From NCBI GenBank assembly GCA_016946835.1, contig JACVTC010000058.1, forward strand, positions 861,001-925,000: a stretch of 64,000 nt of DNA, in the 5' to 3' direction. A program made the position numbers and the translations under genes. The notes beneath the pieces were generated by a model. It saw only the letters and a list, made by a program, of their open reading frames with translations. It searched no databases and was not told where the DNA came from. Below are positions 27,945 through 39,543 of this stretch, piece by piece; the first letter of the stretch is position 1, and each line of letters opens with the position of its first letter. This stretch comes from Neocallimastix lanati (nom. inval.). Its lineage: Eukaryota > Neocallimastigomycota > Neocallimastigomycetes > Neocallimastigales > Neocallimastigaceae.

Positions 27945-30900
27945 TTATTTATTGATAAATTTTTTGTTAAAATTTCTTAAAATTTCATCACAGTTTAAAT
28001 TTTCTTTTGGTTCCCAAGATGCTTCAGAAAGAGGGTAACCTTTCCACTTAATTAAGTATTGTATTTTACCATAATGTTTTCTTTTGTCTAAAATTTCTTC
28101 TACCTCGTATTCTACTTCATCATTGATTATAATAGGAGGTGGAGCTGGTGTTATTCTGTTAAAGTTGTCTTCGCAATAAGGCTCCAAGCTTGATACATGT
28201 ACGATTGGGTGAATTCTTAGAGATTTAGGTAAATCTAATTTATAAGAGACTTCAGTTACTTTTTCCAATATTTTATATGGACCTAGTTTTCTTGGTTTGA
28301 ACTTTTTATTTCCCTTATGAATGATTAAGGAACTATCAAGCCAAACTTTATCACCCTTTTTAAATTTAGGAGGTTTACATCTATACTTGTCGGCCTGTTT
28401 CTTCTGGGTTTCTATGGCCATTTTCAAGTTTTCTTTTAATTTCTTTATTAAATCTTGAAAATCTTTGGTAAATTCTACAGCACGAGGTACATCAATTTGC
28501 TCAGGAATTAAAGGTGAATGTTTTGGGTGAAAACCATAGTTAAGGAAGAAAGGAGAAAAACCCGTAGATTCTTGAACAGCGTTGTTATAGCTAAATTCGG
28601 CAAAGCTTAGGTAGTTTTTCCAATCAGAACCCTTATAATTTGAAAAACATCTTAGATATTGTTCTACAACGGAGTTCACTCTCTCCGTCTGGCCATTGGA
28701 TTGATGATGATATGGAGATGAAAGTTTGAGATCAATGTTAAGAGATTGGCAAACAGCTTTCCAAAATTTTGAAGTAAACTGGGAACCTCTGTCGGAAATA
28801 ATTTCTTCAGGAAGGCCATGAAGTCTAAATATATGGTCAATGAAGGCAGAAGCAGTGTCAATAGCGGAAGGGAGACCATGAAAAGGGATAAGATGGAACA
28901 TTTTAGTTAATCTATCCACGATAACGAGAATGCATGTAAAGCCATCGGAGTCGGGTAAATCGGTAATAAAGTCCATTGAAATGGAAGACCAAGGACGTTC
29001 ACTAATTTCAAGAGGGTTCAGAAAACCATAAGGTTTATGGCGTGAAGTTTTAGAGCGACAACAGACATCGCAGGATCGAACATACTTCTTGATATCAGAG
29101 GATAAAGAAGGCCACCAAAAATCACGAAAAGTAAGAGAAATAGTTTTTTTAATACCATAATGACCTGCAGTAGGAGAATCATGGCATATTTTCATAATTT
29201 GTGTACGGCAGCTTGGTGGAACATAAATACGGCTATTGAAAAGAAGAAAGCCATTGTTAAGAGAAAATTTATCAATTTGGCTATGGGGGATAGGTGGCTT
29301 TTTATTATCAAGATAAGTACATACGTCTTGATAAAAGGAGTCAGATTTATAACCAGTTAGAATTTCATTGTTAAGAGACGAGATTGAACAAACAAGAGCA
29401 CAAAAATTTTCTGGACGAAGGACGGTAAAGGGAATATCTAAATCATTAGTAGAGTTAACATAATCAGGACGGCGGGAAAGAGCATCAGGTTTACCATTAG
29501 AGGAACCGGAACGATACAGGATTTTAAAATTGAATTCTGAAAGAAATAAAGACCATCGAACAAGTCTTTGAGTCATTTTTTCAGGTTTCTTTTGAAATAA
29601 AAGGTTACGATGATCGGAGAAAATAATGAAAGGAATGTCAGAACCTTTAAGAAGATGGCGCCAATTTTCTAAAGCGGAAACAATAGCCAAAAGTTCTTTG
29701 TCGTAAATTGGGTAGTTGCGTTCTGCACCTGTAAGTGATCTAGAAAAGAAAGCGACCGGGTGTAAATGATTGTCGTTTGGAGATTTCTGTGATAGGACAG
29801 CACCAATAGCAAAGTTACTAGAATCAGTTTCAACTATGAAAGGAAGTTCTCTATTAGGATAAATAAGAACTGGTGATGAGGTAAACTTTAATTTAAGAGA
29901 GTCAAAAGCAGCTTGGGCATCAGGAGACCATGAAAACTTAACATTCTTTCTTAAAAGATGATGGAGAGGATGAGTAAGTTTAGTAAAACCTGGAATAAAA
30001 CGTCTGTAAAAATTTGCTAGACCGAGAAAAGATTGAACGTCTTTTGCACAAGTAGGAACGGGCCAATTTAAGATGGAGTCGACCTTTTTGGGGTCCATAT
30101 AAATGCCTTCAGAGGAGATACGGTGCCCAAGGAAATCGATGTAAGGAACGAAAAATTCGCATTTTTCGAGTTTAGCATATAGTTTAGCTTTTCTGAGGCG
30201 AGTTAAAATTTCCTTGACATGCTTAACATGAGAATTGTAATCTTTAGAGAAGATAATGATGTCATCGATGTAGGAATATGCAAATTTTCCAATAACATCT
30301 TCAAGAACATCATTAATGAAATGTTGGAAAACGGCAGGAGCGTTCTTTAGCCCAAATGGCATTACGGTGTATTCAAAGTGTCCAAAAATACAAGTAAAAG
30401 CGGTCTTGTATTCGTCGCCTTCCTTAATTCGAATGAGATTATATGCCGAGCGAAGATCTAATTTAGAAAAGATTTTTGCTTTCCCCAAATGCTCAAGCAT
30501 ATCTTGAATTAGTGGAAGAGGATAGGAATCTCGAATTGTGATTTCATTGAGAGGGCGGTAGTCAACTACTAATCGGAGTTCACCATTCTTTTTAAGGACA
30601 AAGAATATTGAAGCACCGGCAGGAGATTTGGATTTACGAATAAATCCTTTCTTAAGGTTTTCCTTGATATATTTCTCTAAAGCTTTTATTTCCTTATCTG
30701 TTAATGGATAGATAGGACCATAATAAAGCTTTCCGTTAGCTGTAATATTTATTTGACAATCATATTGACGATGAGGCGGAAGTTCGTTGGCAGAAGATTC
30801 ACTAAAAACGTCAAAAAATTCCATTAATACTTTAGGAAGTTTAGATTTTAATTCAGAATATGAAATAGGATTAAGAGAAGAGTTAAGTTTTGAAATAGAA

Positions 30901-32321
30901 TTTTTGGAAGTATCATGAGAAACAGAAAGTGAATTAGAAGTTAAAGAATTAGAATTGTTAGGGATACTTTTTGATTTACAATTGGATTCATCGGTTATAG
31001 CCATAAAAGAAGTACAAGGAGAAGTGTTTTGTAAATTTAAATTGTTATGAGAGGAAGTAGAATTGTGACTTTTATTGTTAGTGGTATTACGGCGAGAATT
31101 ATTTTCTATAATGGGAAAAGCAGAAGGTTCTTCTGGGAATTCTGGAACATTATTTGGTAAAGAGACACAATAAGTAAGACAGTGATTAGAAACAAAAGAT
31201 AAAGTATTCGTAGCAAAATCAATATGAGGGTTGTGTTCTTTGAGCCAATCGAGACCTAAAATACAAGGATAAGCAGGTAAATCTGTAACATAAAATTGAG
31301 TTCTACAAAGATGATCCTTATAACGAAGATTAAGAGGTGGAGTTATACCGAAGATAGATTGACTACCACCAATACCAATGATTTTTGGTAATTGACCATC
31401 ATCATGATAAGGTAAATTATGGTCATTGCAGTAGTCGACATCAATGAGATTGAGCTTAGAACCGGAATCTATAAGAATCTTTGGCGTTAGTTCGAAAGAT
31501 AATTTAAATTCTGTAGCAAGATGTTCTTGAGAGGAATTGTTTAAATTTGAGGCCTTGGCAGGAATAGATACCATGGAAATATTTTCTTTATTTTTATTCT
31601 TCTTTGTACAATCTTTTAAACTGTGGTCTGGAGAACCACAATAAACACAGAGATTTTCCCTTTTTCTTCTTTCCTTTTCTTGTTTAGAAAGAGGCTTATG
31701 AAAGCTGAATTTAGACTTATTTCTTTTTTGTGAATGAGCTTTATTAAATCTTTGATTTTCGTTATTGAAATGCCTTTGGTTTGAAAATTGTCTTTGAACA
31801 TATAAACGAGAATCAATTCTGGAAGCAATTGTTTGCATGGCGAATAAAGTTTTTGGGCCAGGAAACATTTCAAGAATACGAGAGGCAACATTATCATTTA
31901 AACCGGCCATAAAAGCGTCCATTTTTGCTTCTTCGTTCCATGTGGATACATCGGCATACTTGTTAAATTCTAATATGTATCCACTGACTCCTCCTATGTT
32001 TTTTTGTTTAATTCTTCTTAGCATTTGGTTGGCTACATAGGATTCGTCATTACTCCCATAAAAAGCCTTTAATTTTCCTACAAAGGCTTCCTAGTTATGT
32101 AGACATGGGTCATTATTCTCGATCAAGGTAGCTGCCCAATTCATTGCGTTTCCATACAATCGGGAGATTATATAAATTACTTTCTTTTCATCTTCGAGGT
32201 ATTGATCTGGATAGAGAGCAAATATAAGATCAATTTTAGCTAGGAAACCTTTCAAATATCTTCTGTCACCCGCAAAACCATCTTTTAAGGTAGCATTTTC
32301 TAAAATATTATGTTCCTCCAT
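27945..32321 (-). CDS. Gypsy-A gag-pol polyprotein with chromodomain (one in-frame TAG)
   Basis: The frame runs from ATG at 32319-32321 ([18 protein letters not shown]) to 27945, about 1,458 codons. It is broken only by TAG at 32091-32093, where Gypsy-B has a Tyr codon. Order: gag; CCHC knuckle [14 protein letters not shown]; aspartic protease [15 protein letters not shown] with [21 protein letters not shown] and YIDDIIIFS; RNase H with [15 protein letters not shown] and YDKELLAI; integrase HHCC ([10 protein letters not shown] ... CDVCC); integrase catalytic core ([34 protein letters not shown]); C-terminal chromodomain ([29 protein letters not shown]). The chromodomain places it among chromoviruses, which target integration to marked chromatin. 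Every catalytic residue looks intact, so one point mutation separates it from an apparently complete element. Confidence 0.93.
32091..32093 (-). other. In-frame TAG in Gypsy-A gag
   Basis: The codon follows CLHN in gag; Gypsy-B reads CLGNYEEF at the same place. It is the only lesion seen in the polyprotein. Confidence 0.85.
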
Positions 32322-32508
32322 ATTTATTTGTAATTTATAAAGAATATAAAAAGAAATGATATAATTGTAATAAAGTAATGGAAAAAATTTGATTGACAAA
32401 GTTTTTATTTTTTGAAAAGTATTAGTATTGTTAAATAAAATAATCAATTAAGTTTTTGTTATATGTGTTATTGGAACGAAAAAAGAAATAATAAAAATTT
32501 ATAGGAAG

Positions 32509-33120
32509 TGTAACGAATATTGGAATATCCGTGTTTTAAAGAGTGTAACACAATAGGTAAGCGCTTTTTGATTAATAAGTAATTTGGTTTTTTAAAATAT
32601 AGTTTTATTAATTAAGAAATTTAAAAATATTAATTATAAGGATTAATTATTGTAATATTTCGAATTACTTATTAATTAATTCAATAATTAATAAAAACAC
32701 AATATTTAAAATATTTTTTTTTTTTTGGCTGCGAAATTCACTCCTATTTATAGTTTTTCAAAATTTAAATCCATAAAAATTTAAAACCATAAAATCATTA
32801 AAAAGTTTCATAAAAATTGATTATTTTCGGTTAAAAAGAATCTAAAAGAAATAATGATAAAAGATAAATTAAAATAGAATTTCTATCTGATTTGTTTCTA
32901 TTAATTTCTAAGAATTTCTTTTGTTAATTTTTTTTATAGAAATTTATACAGAAACAAATACAGAAACAAATACAGAAATGAAGTATAAAAATTCTTTAAA
33001 ATTTAAATGATATAAAATTTTAGTAAAGGTGTGAGTCGAACCCTAGTGGTTCAGGCTGAGGTCATAGTGACTAACCACTATGCCAGCATTCTAATTTCTA
33101 ATTTTTTAAGATTCGTTACA
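32509..33120 (-). repeat. Gypsy-B 3' LTR
   Basis: 612-bp LTR with TGTAAC...TTACA ends. It contains the tRNA-like module (33027-33087), a 12-bp triplicate near 32946-32978 (acagaaacaaat), TATAAATAGGAGT (32740-32752) and the GTGTTTTTAT site (32691-32700). Confidence 0.95.
33027..33087 (-). other. tRNA-like module in Gypsy-B LTR (A box, B box, two hairpins)
   Basis: Element sense: TGGCATAGTGG matches the Pol III A-box consensus throughout. GGTTCGACTCA matches the B box at 10 of 11, with 32 nt between them. Hairpins: CATAGTG-GTTAGT-CACTATG (33063-33082) and GAACC-ACTAG-GGTTC (33038-33052). The module is far more GC-rich than the rest of the LTR. It does not fold into a full cloverleaf, so it is not called a tRNA gene. 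A second copy lies at 38745-38805. Confidence 0.75.
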
Positions 33121-33434
33121 TGGTCCTCCTCTAGGATTCGGATGCCAGACGAATCTTTTGCTTTAAATCTAAACTATTTCTAATTCTAACTTTTATAATA
33201 ATAAACTATAACTAAAATACTTATAGGAGTGATAATTTAATTAATACATTGGATAATAAAAATTACATGAATTTTAAGTTTTAAAAATAAAGTATAAAAA
33301 TAAAACTATCTAGAATAAATGTTTTTGAATAATATAAAATAATTTTTTTTTTTTTTTTTTAAAATAATCATAAGTTAGAATGATTAATAGTACTTTGATG
33401 AAATAAAATTTATTTTTGATTAAATGATTTATAT

Positions 33435-36400
33435 TTAGTTGGACTCATTAAATTCTTTGATTAGTTCAGGGCAGTTGGGGTTGGATTCAGGTTCCCACGA
33501 GGCATCAAATAGTGAGTATCCTTTCCATTTGATGAGATATTGAATTTTTCCATAATGTTTTCTTTTATCCAGAATCTTTTCAACTTCATATTCTTCTTCA
33601 TCATCTATGATAACCGGTGGAGGTGGTGCTTGAGTTCTATTAAAATTGTCTTCATAATATGGTTCTAATTCGGATACATGTATAATTGGATGAATTCTAT
33701 ACTTCTTTGGTAGATCTAATTTGTAAGTTACCGGAGAGATTTTCTTTATAATTTTGAAAGGTCCTAATTTTCTTGGTTTAAGTTTTTTGTTTTTGTTTCT
33801 TAAAATGAGAGAACTATTCAGCCATACTTTATCATTTTTCTTGAATTCTGGGGCTTGGGTTCTGTGTTTATTTGCAAAGTTTTCTTGTTTCTTAGAGGCG
33901 GTTTCCAAATTCTTTTTTAATTCCTTAGAGAGATCAGATAAATTTACTACAAAGTCTTCAGCTCTTGGTACATCGATGTTACTTGGTATTTCTGGTGAAT
34001 GCCTAGGATTGAATCCATAATTTGCATAGAAAGGTGAGTAATTAGACGATTCCTGGATTGCATTGTTGTAACTGAATTCGGCCAGATAAAGATAGTTACT
34101 CCAATTAGATCCTTTGTAGTTAGCAAAACATCTTAAATATTGTTCAATAACGGAGTTCACCCTCTCCGTCAAACCGTTAGTTTGGTGATGGGATGGAGAA
34201 GAGAACTTCAACTTAATGTCGAGGGCATCGCAAACAGCAGTCCAAAATTTAGAGGTAAATTGGGTTCCTCTATCGGATAGAATTTCATTTGGTAAGCCGT
34301 GGAGTCGAAAGACGGTTTTCATAAAAGCAGAAGCAGTGTCAGGGGCGGAAGGAACGTTTTCAAAAGGAATAAAGTGGCACATTTTAGAGAAGCGGTCGAC
34401 AATGACAAAGATACAAGTAAAACCAGAAGATTCAGGGAGATCGGTAATAAAATCCATAGCAATAGAGATCCAAGGGCGATTAGGAATTTCAAGCGGTTGT
34501 AAGTATCCATAAGGATTGTGTCTTGAGTCCTTAGAACGGCAGCAAGTTTCGCAGGAGCGAATATAGTCTTTAGCATCAGAGTTAAGCGAGGGCCACCAAA
34601 AGTCGCGATTTAAAAGATTAATTGTTTTTCGAATTCCGAAGTGACCAGCGGAGGGAGAGTCATGGCAGATCTTAAAAGCATGTGAGCGGCAGTTAGGCGG
34701 AATATAAAGTTTGTTGTCAAAGAGAAGGTAACCGTTACTAAGTGAGAATTTATCGATTTTAGGATGTGGGATTGGGAGCTTGTTATTTCCAAGGTAGTCA
34801 CAAACGTTATGATAAAATGAATCGTTTTTACATTCGGAAAGGATTTCTTCAGTGAAAGGTACAGCGGAAGTTGGGAAAGCAGCAAAGTTTTCAGGACGGA
34901 GCACTGAGAAGGGGATTTCATTAGAATTTTGTTCAGAAGCAGCATAATCAGGTCTTCTTGAGAGCGCATCGGGTTTTCCATTGATTGAGCCAGAGCGATA
35001 GACAATTTTGAAGTTAAACTCGGATAAGAATAGAGACCAACGAATAAGCCTTTGTGTCATCTTTTCAGGTTTTTTCTGATAGAGAAGGTTGCGATGATCA
35101 GAATAAATTGTAAACGGTGTAGGTGTTCCTTTCAGAAGATGTCGCCAGTTTTCCAATGCAGAGATGATTGCTAAGAGCTCCTTATCGTAAATTGGGTAGT
35201 TTCTTTCTGGTGAAGTAAGAGATCTTGAATAAAAGGCAATGGGATGAATTTTATTATCTTTTGAAGAAGTTTGGGAGAGAACAGCACCTATAGCAAAATT
35301 ACTGCTATCGGTTTCGACCATGAATGGGAGATTTCGGTCAGGATAAGCGAGAACGGGAGCAGAAGTAAATTTGGATTTGATTGTATTAAAAGATTCTTCA
35401 GCTTCTTCGGACCAGAGAAATTCGGAGTCTTTCCTTAAGAGAGCATTGAGGGGATGAGCTAGTTTTGCGAAATTGGGTATGAAGCGTCTATAGTAATTGG
35501 CTAAACCTAGAAACGATTGAATGTCTTTAACACATGTTGGAGTAGGCCATTCGAGTATAGAAGAGATCTTTTTTGGGTCCATAAATATACCATTGGAGGA
35601 GATTCTATGACCAAGGAAATCGATAAATGGAACGCAGAATTCGCATTTTTCGAGCTTTGCGTATAATCCTGCTTTACGGAGTCTAGTGAGAATTTCAGCG
35701 AGATGTATCCAATGAGAATCCAAATCAGGAGAAAAGATAATTATATCATCAATGTAGCTGAAGGCGAATTTTCCAAGACAGTCTTCAAGAACGTCATTTA
35801 TGAAATGTTGGAATACTGCTGGTGCATTTTTCAAGCCGAAAGGCATCACGTGGTATTCGTAGTGGCCATAAAACAGTTTTGCATCGGGTTTTAGTTTTAT
35901 CTCACAATCATATTGACGATGAGGTGGTAGTTTGTTGGCAGATTTTTCATCGAAGACATCAATAAATTGCAAAAGCTTTTCAGGAAGATTGTTCGTTTCA
36001 GGCTGATTAATTGATTCTAAGGTTTCATCATCAAGTTGGGGTTCTTTTTCTGTAACGTGAGCAGTGAAAGTCATAGGAATAACCAGGCAATTATTAGTGC
36101 AATAACTTGATTTAAAGCAAAGTTTCTTTTCAGAGAAATTTATCATTGGATTATGGGTACAGAGCCATTCAGAGCCAAGTATACAGCAGTAAGAGGGTAA
36201 ATCGATGATGTAGAATTCAGCTAAGCATTTGTGATTATCATAAGTGAGGGAGAGTGGCATGGTTTTGCCTAATATAGTTTGATTTCCACCTATACCGGAG
36301 ACTTGTGGGACAACATTTTGTTTTTCGAAGGGAATATTATTTTCTTTTGCGAAGTAGATATCCATAAGATTTAATTGTGATCCGGAGTCAATTAGAATTT

Positions 36401-37294
36401 TGGTTTTAACAGAAGCGTTTGAGGTACTTATATTGAATTCGAAGGTTGCAGTTTTAACATTGGGATTATCAGAGAGTCTTGGTCTTGGTTTGGTTGTTTC
36501 TGGATTTGTTACGTAAGTAGTATTACTGCTTGTACTGTTATTATTGTTTCTTTTTCTGTTTTTGATGGGGCAATTATCAAGTTGGTGGTCAGTAGATCCA
36601 CAATAGAGGCAGAGGTTCTCCTTTCTTCTTCTTTCTTTCTCTTCTTTTGAAAGAGGTCCATGGGTTTTATTAGGTTTGGATTGAAAAGGTTTTTTACCAG
36701 CGTTTCTTTTAAAATTGTTTCTAGTATTACTATTATTATTGTTTTGTCGGTTGGTTAAGTTATTAAAGTTTCGATGGTTTGATATGCGGCTATCGATTCT
36801 GGAAGCAATTGTTTGCATTGCGAATAATGAACGGGGTCCTGGAAACATTTCGAGTATTCTGGTAGCTATTTGGTCTTGTAATCCATCCAAGAAAGCATCT
36901 ATCTTGGCTTCTTCGTTCCAAGATGAATCATCAGCATATCGGTTGAATTCCATGATGTAATGTTGAATATCACCGATTCTTTTTTGCTTTATTGTTCTTA
37001 ACCTATGGTTTGCCACGAAAGTTGCGTCATTATTCCCAAAAACCGATTTCATTCGTTCGATGAATTCTTCGTAATTACCTAGGCATGGATCCATGTTTTC
37101 AATTAACGTTGCTGCCCAGTTCATAGCGGTTCCATATAGTCTTGAAATAATGTATACCACTTTTGATTCATCATCAACGAATCTATCTGGATAGATCATA
37201 AAAAGAAGTTCAATTTTAGCGAGGAATCCTTTAAAATACCTTCTATCGCCGGCGAATCCATCCTTGAGTGTTGCATTACTATTGTTTACTTCTT

Positions 37295-37298
<4 letters not shown>
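33435..37298 (-). CDS. Gypsy-B gag-pol polyprotein, RT internally deleted
   Basis: One open frame of 1,287 codons starting [17 protein letters not shown]. Order: gag; CCHC knuckle CLYCGSTDHQLDNC; protease ILIDSGSQLNLMD; RT; RNase H ([15 protein letters not shown]); integrase ([49 protein letters not shown]); chromodomain ([28 protein letters not shown]). Compared with Gypsy-A, about 112 residues are missing in frame at KLFYG/HYEYHVMPFG (near 35873). The lost part includes the fingers and the palm block with the first catalytic Asp (LDLRSAYN in Gypsy-A), while YIDDIIIFS remains. RT should therefore be inactive. There are no stops or frameshifts elsewhere. The start is the first ATG and is preceded directly by a poly-A run in the leader. 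Confidence 0.93.
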
Positions 37299-37354
<56 letters not shown>

Positions 37355-37574
37355 CTAATTATTGATTACTAATTATTAATTATTAATTATTAATTATTAT
37401 TAATTATTAAATATTGATTATTACTAATTATTATTAATTATTATTATTAATTATTACTAATTATTGAATATTGATTATTACTATTAATTATTAATTATTA
37501 ATTATTACTAATTATCGATTATTAATTATTATTATTAATTATTAAATATTAATTATTAAATATTAATTATTACT

Positions 37575-37624
<50 letters not shown>
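37299..37624 (-). repeat. Poly-A and TAAT-rich leader of Gypsy-B
   Basis: Element-sense A runs of about 50 bases at 37299-37350 (immediately before the gag ATG) and about 47 at 37578-37624 flank a run of TAATTAATAAT-type repeats. This leader sequence lies in the 5' untranslated part of the element RNA. Confidence 0.85.
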
Positions 37625-37625
<1 letters not shown>

Positions 37626-37850
37626 GTTATTATAATTATTGATTTTGATTGAATAATAAATATACAATATAATTAATTATTAGAAGAAGTAAATATTTAA
37701 TTTCAATATAAATAATTTTAATTTCAAGGATGGTTATATGGATTATTGAAAATATTAATAATTTTAATATATAGTAAAATTCAAGGGTTCCGATTGAATT
37801 TATAAATTCATGCATGAATTTTGGTAGAAAAATTTATAGTCTTGGTAAGT

Positions 37851-38183
37851 GGTTTCAAAAATAGTAGAAAATGGGATTCCTTAACGGGGTTCCAAAAAGA
37901 GTAATAGAGAATGGGATTACTTAACGGGGTTCCAAAAAGAGTAGTAGAGAATGGGATTCCTTAACGGGGTTCCAAAAAAGAATAGTAGTAAATGGGATTC
38001 CTTAACGGGGTTCCAAAAATAGTAGTAGAAAATGGGATTCCTTAACGGGGTTCCAAAAATAGTAGTAGAAAATGGGATTCCTTAACGGGGTTCCAAAAAT
38101 AGTAGTAGAAAATGGGATTCCTTAACGGGGTTCCAAAAATAGTAGTAGAAAATGGGATTCCTTAACGGGGTTCCAAAAAGAGT
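37851..38183. repeat. Eight-copy 40-bp tandem array in Gypsy-B leader
   Basis: Eight head-to-tail units of 40-41 bp, each with gggattccttaacggggttc (first bases 37873, then every 40 bp). The last four or five are essentially identical and the first three have small changes. The units abut without spacers, so this is not a CRISPR-like array. It lies between the 5' LTR and gag. Confidence 0.95.
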
Positions 38184-38215
38184 AAAAGTGCAAAGGTATT
38201 GTGCTTAGTTTAGTG

Positions 38216-38225
38216 GTGTTTTTAT
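38216..38225 (-). other. Predicted self-priming primer-binding site, Gypsy-B
   Basis: Element sense ATAAAAACAC abuts the 5' LTR. It is exactly complementary to GTGTTTTTAT within the same LTR (38408-38417; also 32691-32700). There is no TGG as expected for tRNA-primed elements. Confidence 0.7.
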
Positions 38226-38838
38226 TGTAACGAATATTGGAATATCCGTGTTTTAAAGAGTGTAACACAATAGGTAAGCGCTTTTTGATTAATAAGTAAT
38301 TTGGTTTTTTAAAATATAGTTTTATTAATTAAGAAATTTAAAAATATTAATTATAAGGATTAATTATTGTAATATTTCGAATTACTTATTAATTAATTCA
38401 ATAATTAATAAAAACACAATATTTAAAATATTTTTTTTTTTTTTGGCTGCGAAATTCACTCCTATTTATAGTTTTTCAAAATTTAAATCCATAAAAATTT
38501 AAAACCATAAAATCATTAAAAAGTTTCATAAAAATTGATTATTTTCGGTTAAAAAGAATCTAAAAGAAATAATGATAAAAGATAAATTAAAATAGAATTT
38601 CTATCTGATTTGTTTCTATTAATTTCTAAGAATTTCTTTTGTTAATTTTTTTTATAGAAATTTATACAGAAACAAATACAGAAACAAATACAGAAATGAA
38701 GTATAAAAATTCTTTAAAATTTAAATGATATAAAATTTTAGTAAAGGTGTGAGTCGAACCCTAGTGGTTCAGGCTGAGGTCATAGTGACTAACCACTATG
38801 CCAGCATTCTAATTTCTGATTTTTTAAAATTCGTTACA
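38226..38838 (-). repeat. Gypsy-B 5' LTR
   Basis: 613-bp partner of 32509-33120. TATA motif 38458-38470, predicted RNA start GTGTTTTTAT 38408-38417, tRNA-like module 38745-38805. Confidence 0.95.
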
Positions 38839-39247
38839 GGAAGAAAAAAAAAATTGTTTTATTAGAATTCGTTCCAGAAAGAAAATAGAAAAAGAAAAAA
38901 TAAAAATCTAATAAGAATAAATTTAATTTAAGAAAATTTAAGCGTTCAAAAATAAGTTAGAAATAAAAGCATTTCCTGAAATTTTCCAGGTTTAATTCAA
39001 AAGGTGAAGAAATAGTATGCTCTTATTTGTCAAGTCACTCGTCTATTACGACTTGTGTACTTGAGCGCACCTCGAGTACTTTAAAAAAAATAAAATTTTC
39101 AAAGTAGTTCAGAGCTTGCCAACCCAATTATTGTACAAGATAAACTTACTCCGGAAATTTCTTCACTTCTTGTATTTGAATTAGAACCTGCTTCTAAGTC
39201 AGTACTAATTCAATTATTTCTGAATATTTTCTTAAAAAATTTTACTC

Positions 39248-39314
<67 letters not shown>

Positions 39315-39543
39315 AAAAATGTTTTATTAGAAATATTATTAAGAAAAGCAATGATTAAAATTTTTAGTAAATAAAGACGCCTTACTTCGCACAAAGCTAC
39401 TGACTTATCTTTATATTCTCTTTTTGAAAAACGCCTTAATTTACAAACAATTATTGTTTGCTACTGACTTATTTTTCTTAAAAAGAATACTTAAAAATTT
39501 TAAACACTAAGGTATTAAGTTTTTTATTTTTAGGAGTTTTTAT
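38839..39543 (-). other. Gypsy-A 5' leader
   Basis: Untranslated leader of Gypsy-A, separated from its gag by the Gypsy-B insertion. It contains (ATT)n at 39248-39312 and no tandem array like that of Gypsy-B. No open frame is recognised. Confidence 0.7.
39534..39543 (-). other. Predicted self-priming primer-binding site, Gypsy-A
   Basis: Element sense ATAAAAACTC abuts the 5' LTR. It is exactly complementary to GAGTTTTTAT within the LTR (39714-39723; also 27476-27485). Confidence 0.7.

Larger units (their letters stand above)
32509..38838 (-). mobile_element. Gypsy-B: Ty3/gypsy chromovirus nested in Gypsy-A
   Basis: LTRs 32509-33120 (612 bp) and 38226-38838 (613 bp) are flanked by the duplication ggaag (32504-32508 and 38839-38843). 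They differ by one T in a homopolymer and about two substitutions near the end (ctaatttcta/ctaatttctg, aagattcg/aaaattcg). It is therefore the youngest element of the nest. The internal part holds a single intact-looking gag-pol frame with an RT deletion and an unusual repetitive 5' leader (37299-38215). Confidence 0.95.

Noticed and set aside
33027-33087. A genuine tRNA gene
   Set aside because: A and B boxes are present, but no acceptor stem or proper T stem forms, and the module repeats in both LTRs; it is described as tRNA-like only.
34216-34512. 98-codon + strand frame inside Gypsy-B
   Set aside because: Antisense to the integrase region of the gag-pol frame; the same holds for the other + strand frames between 28000 and 37000.
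37851-38183. CRISPR-like array
   Set aside because: The 40-bp units are directly contiguous with no unique spacers, in a eukaryotic retrotransposon leader.
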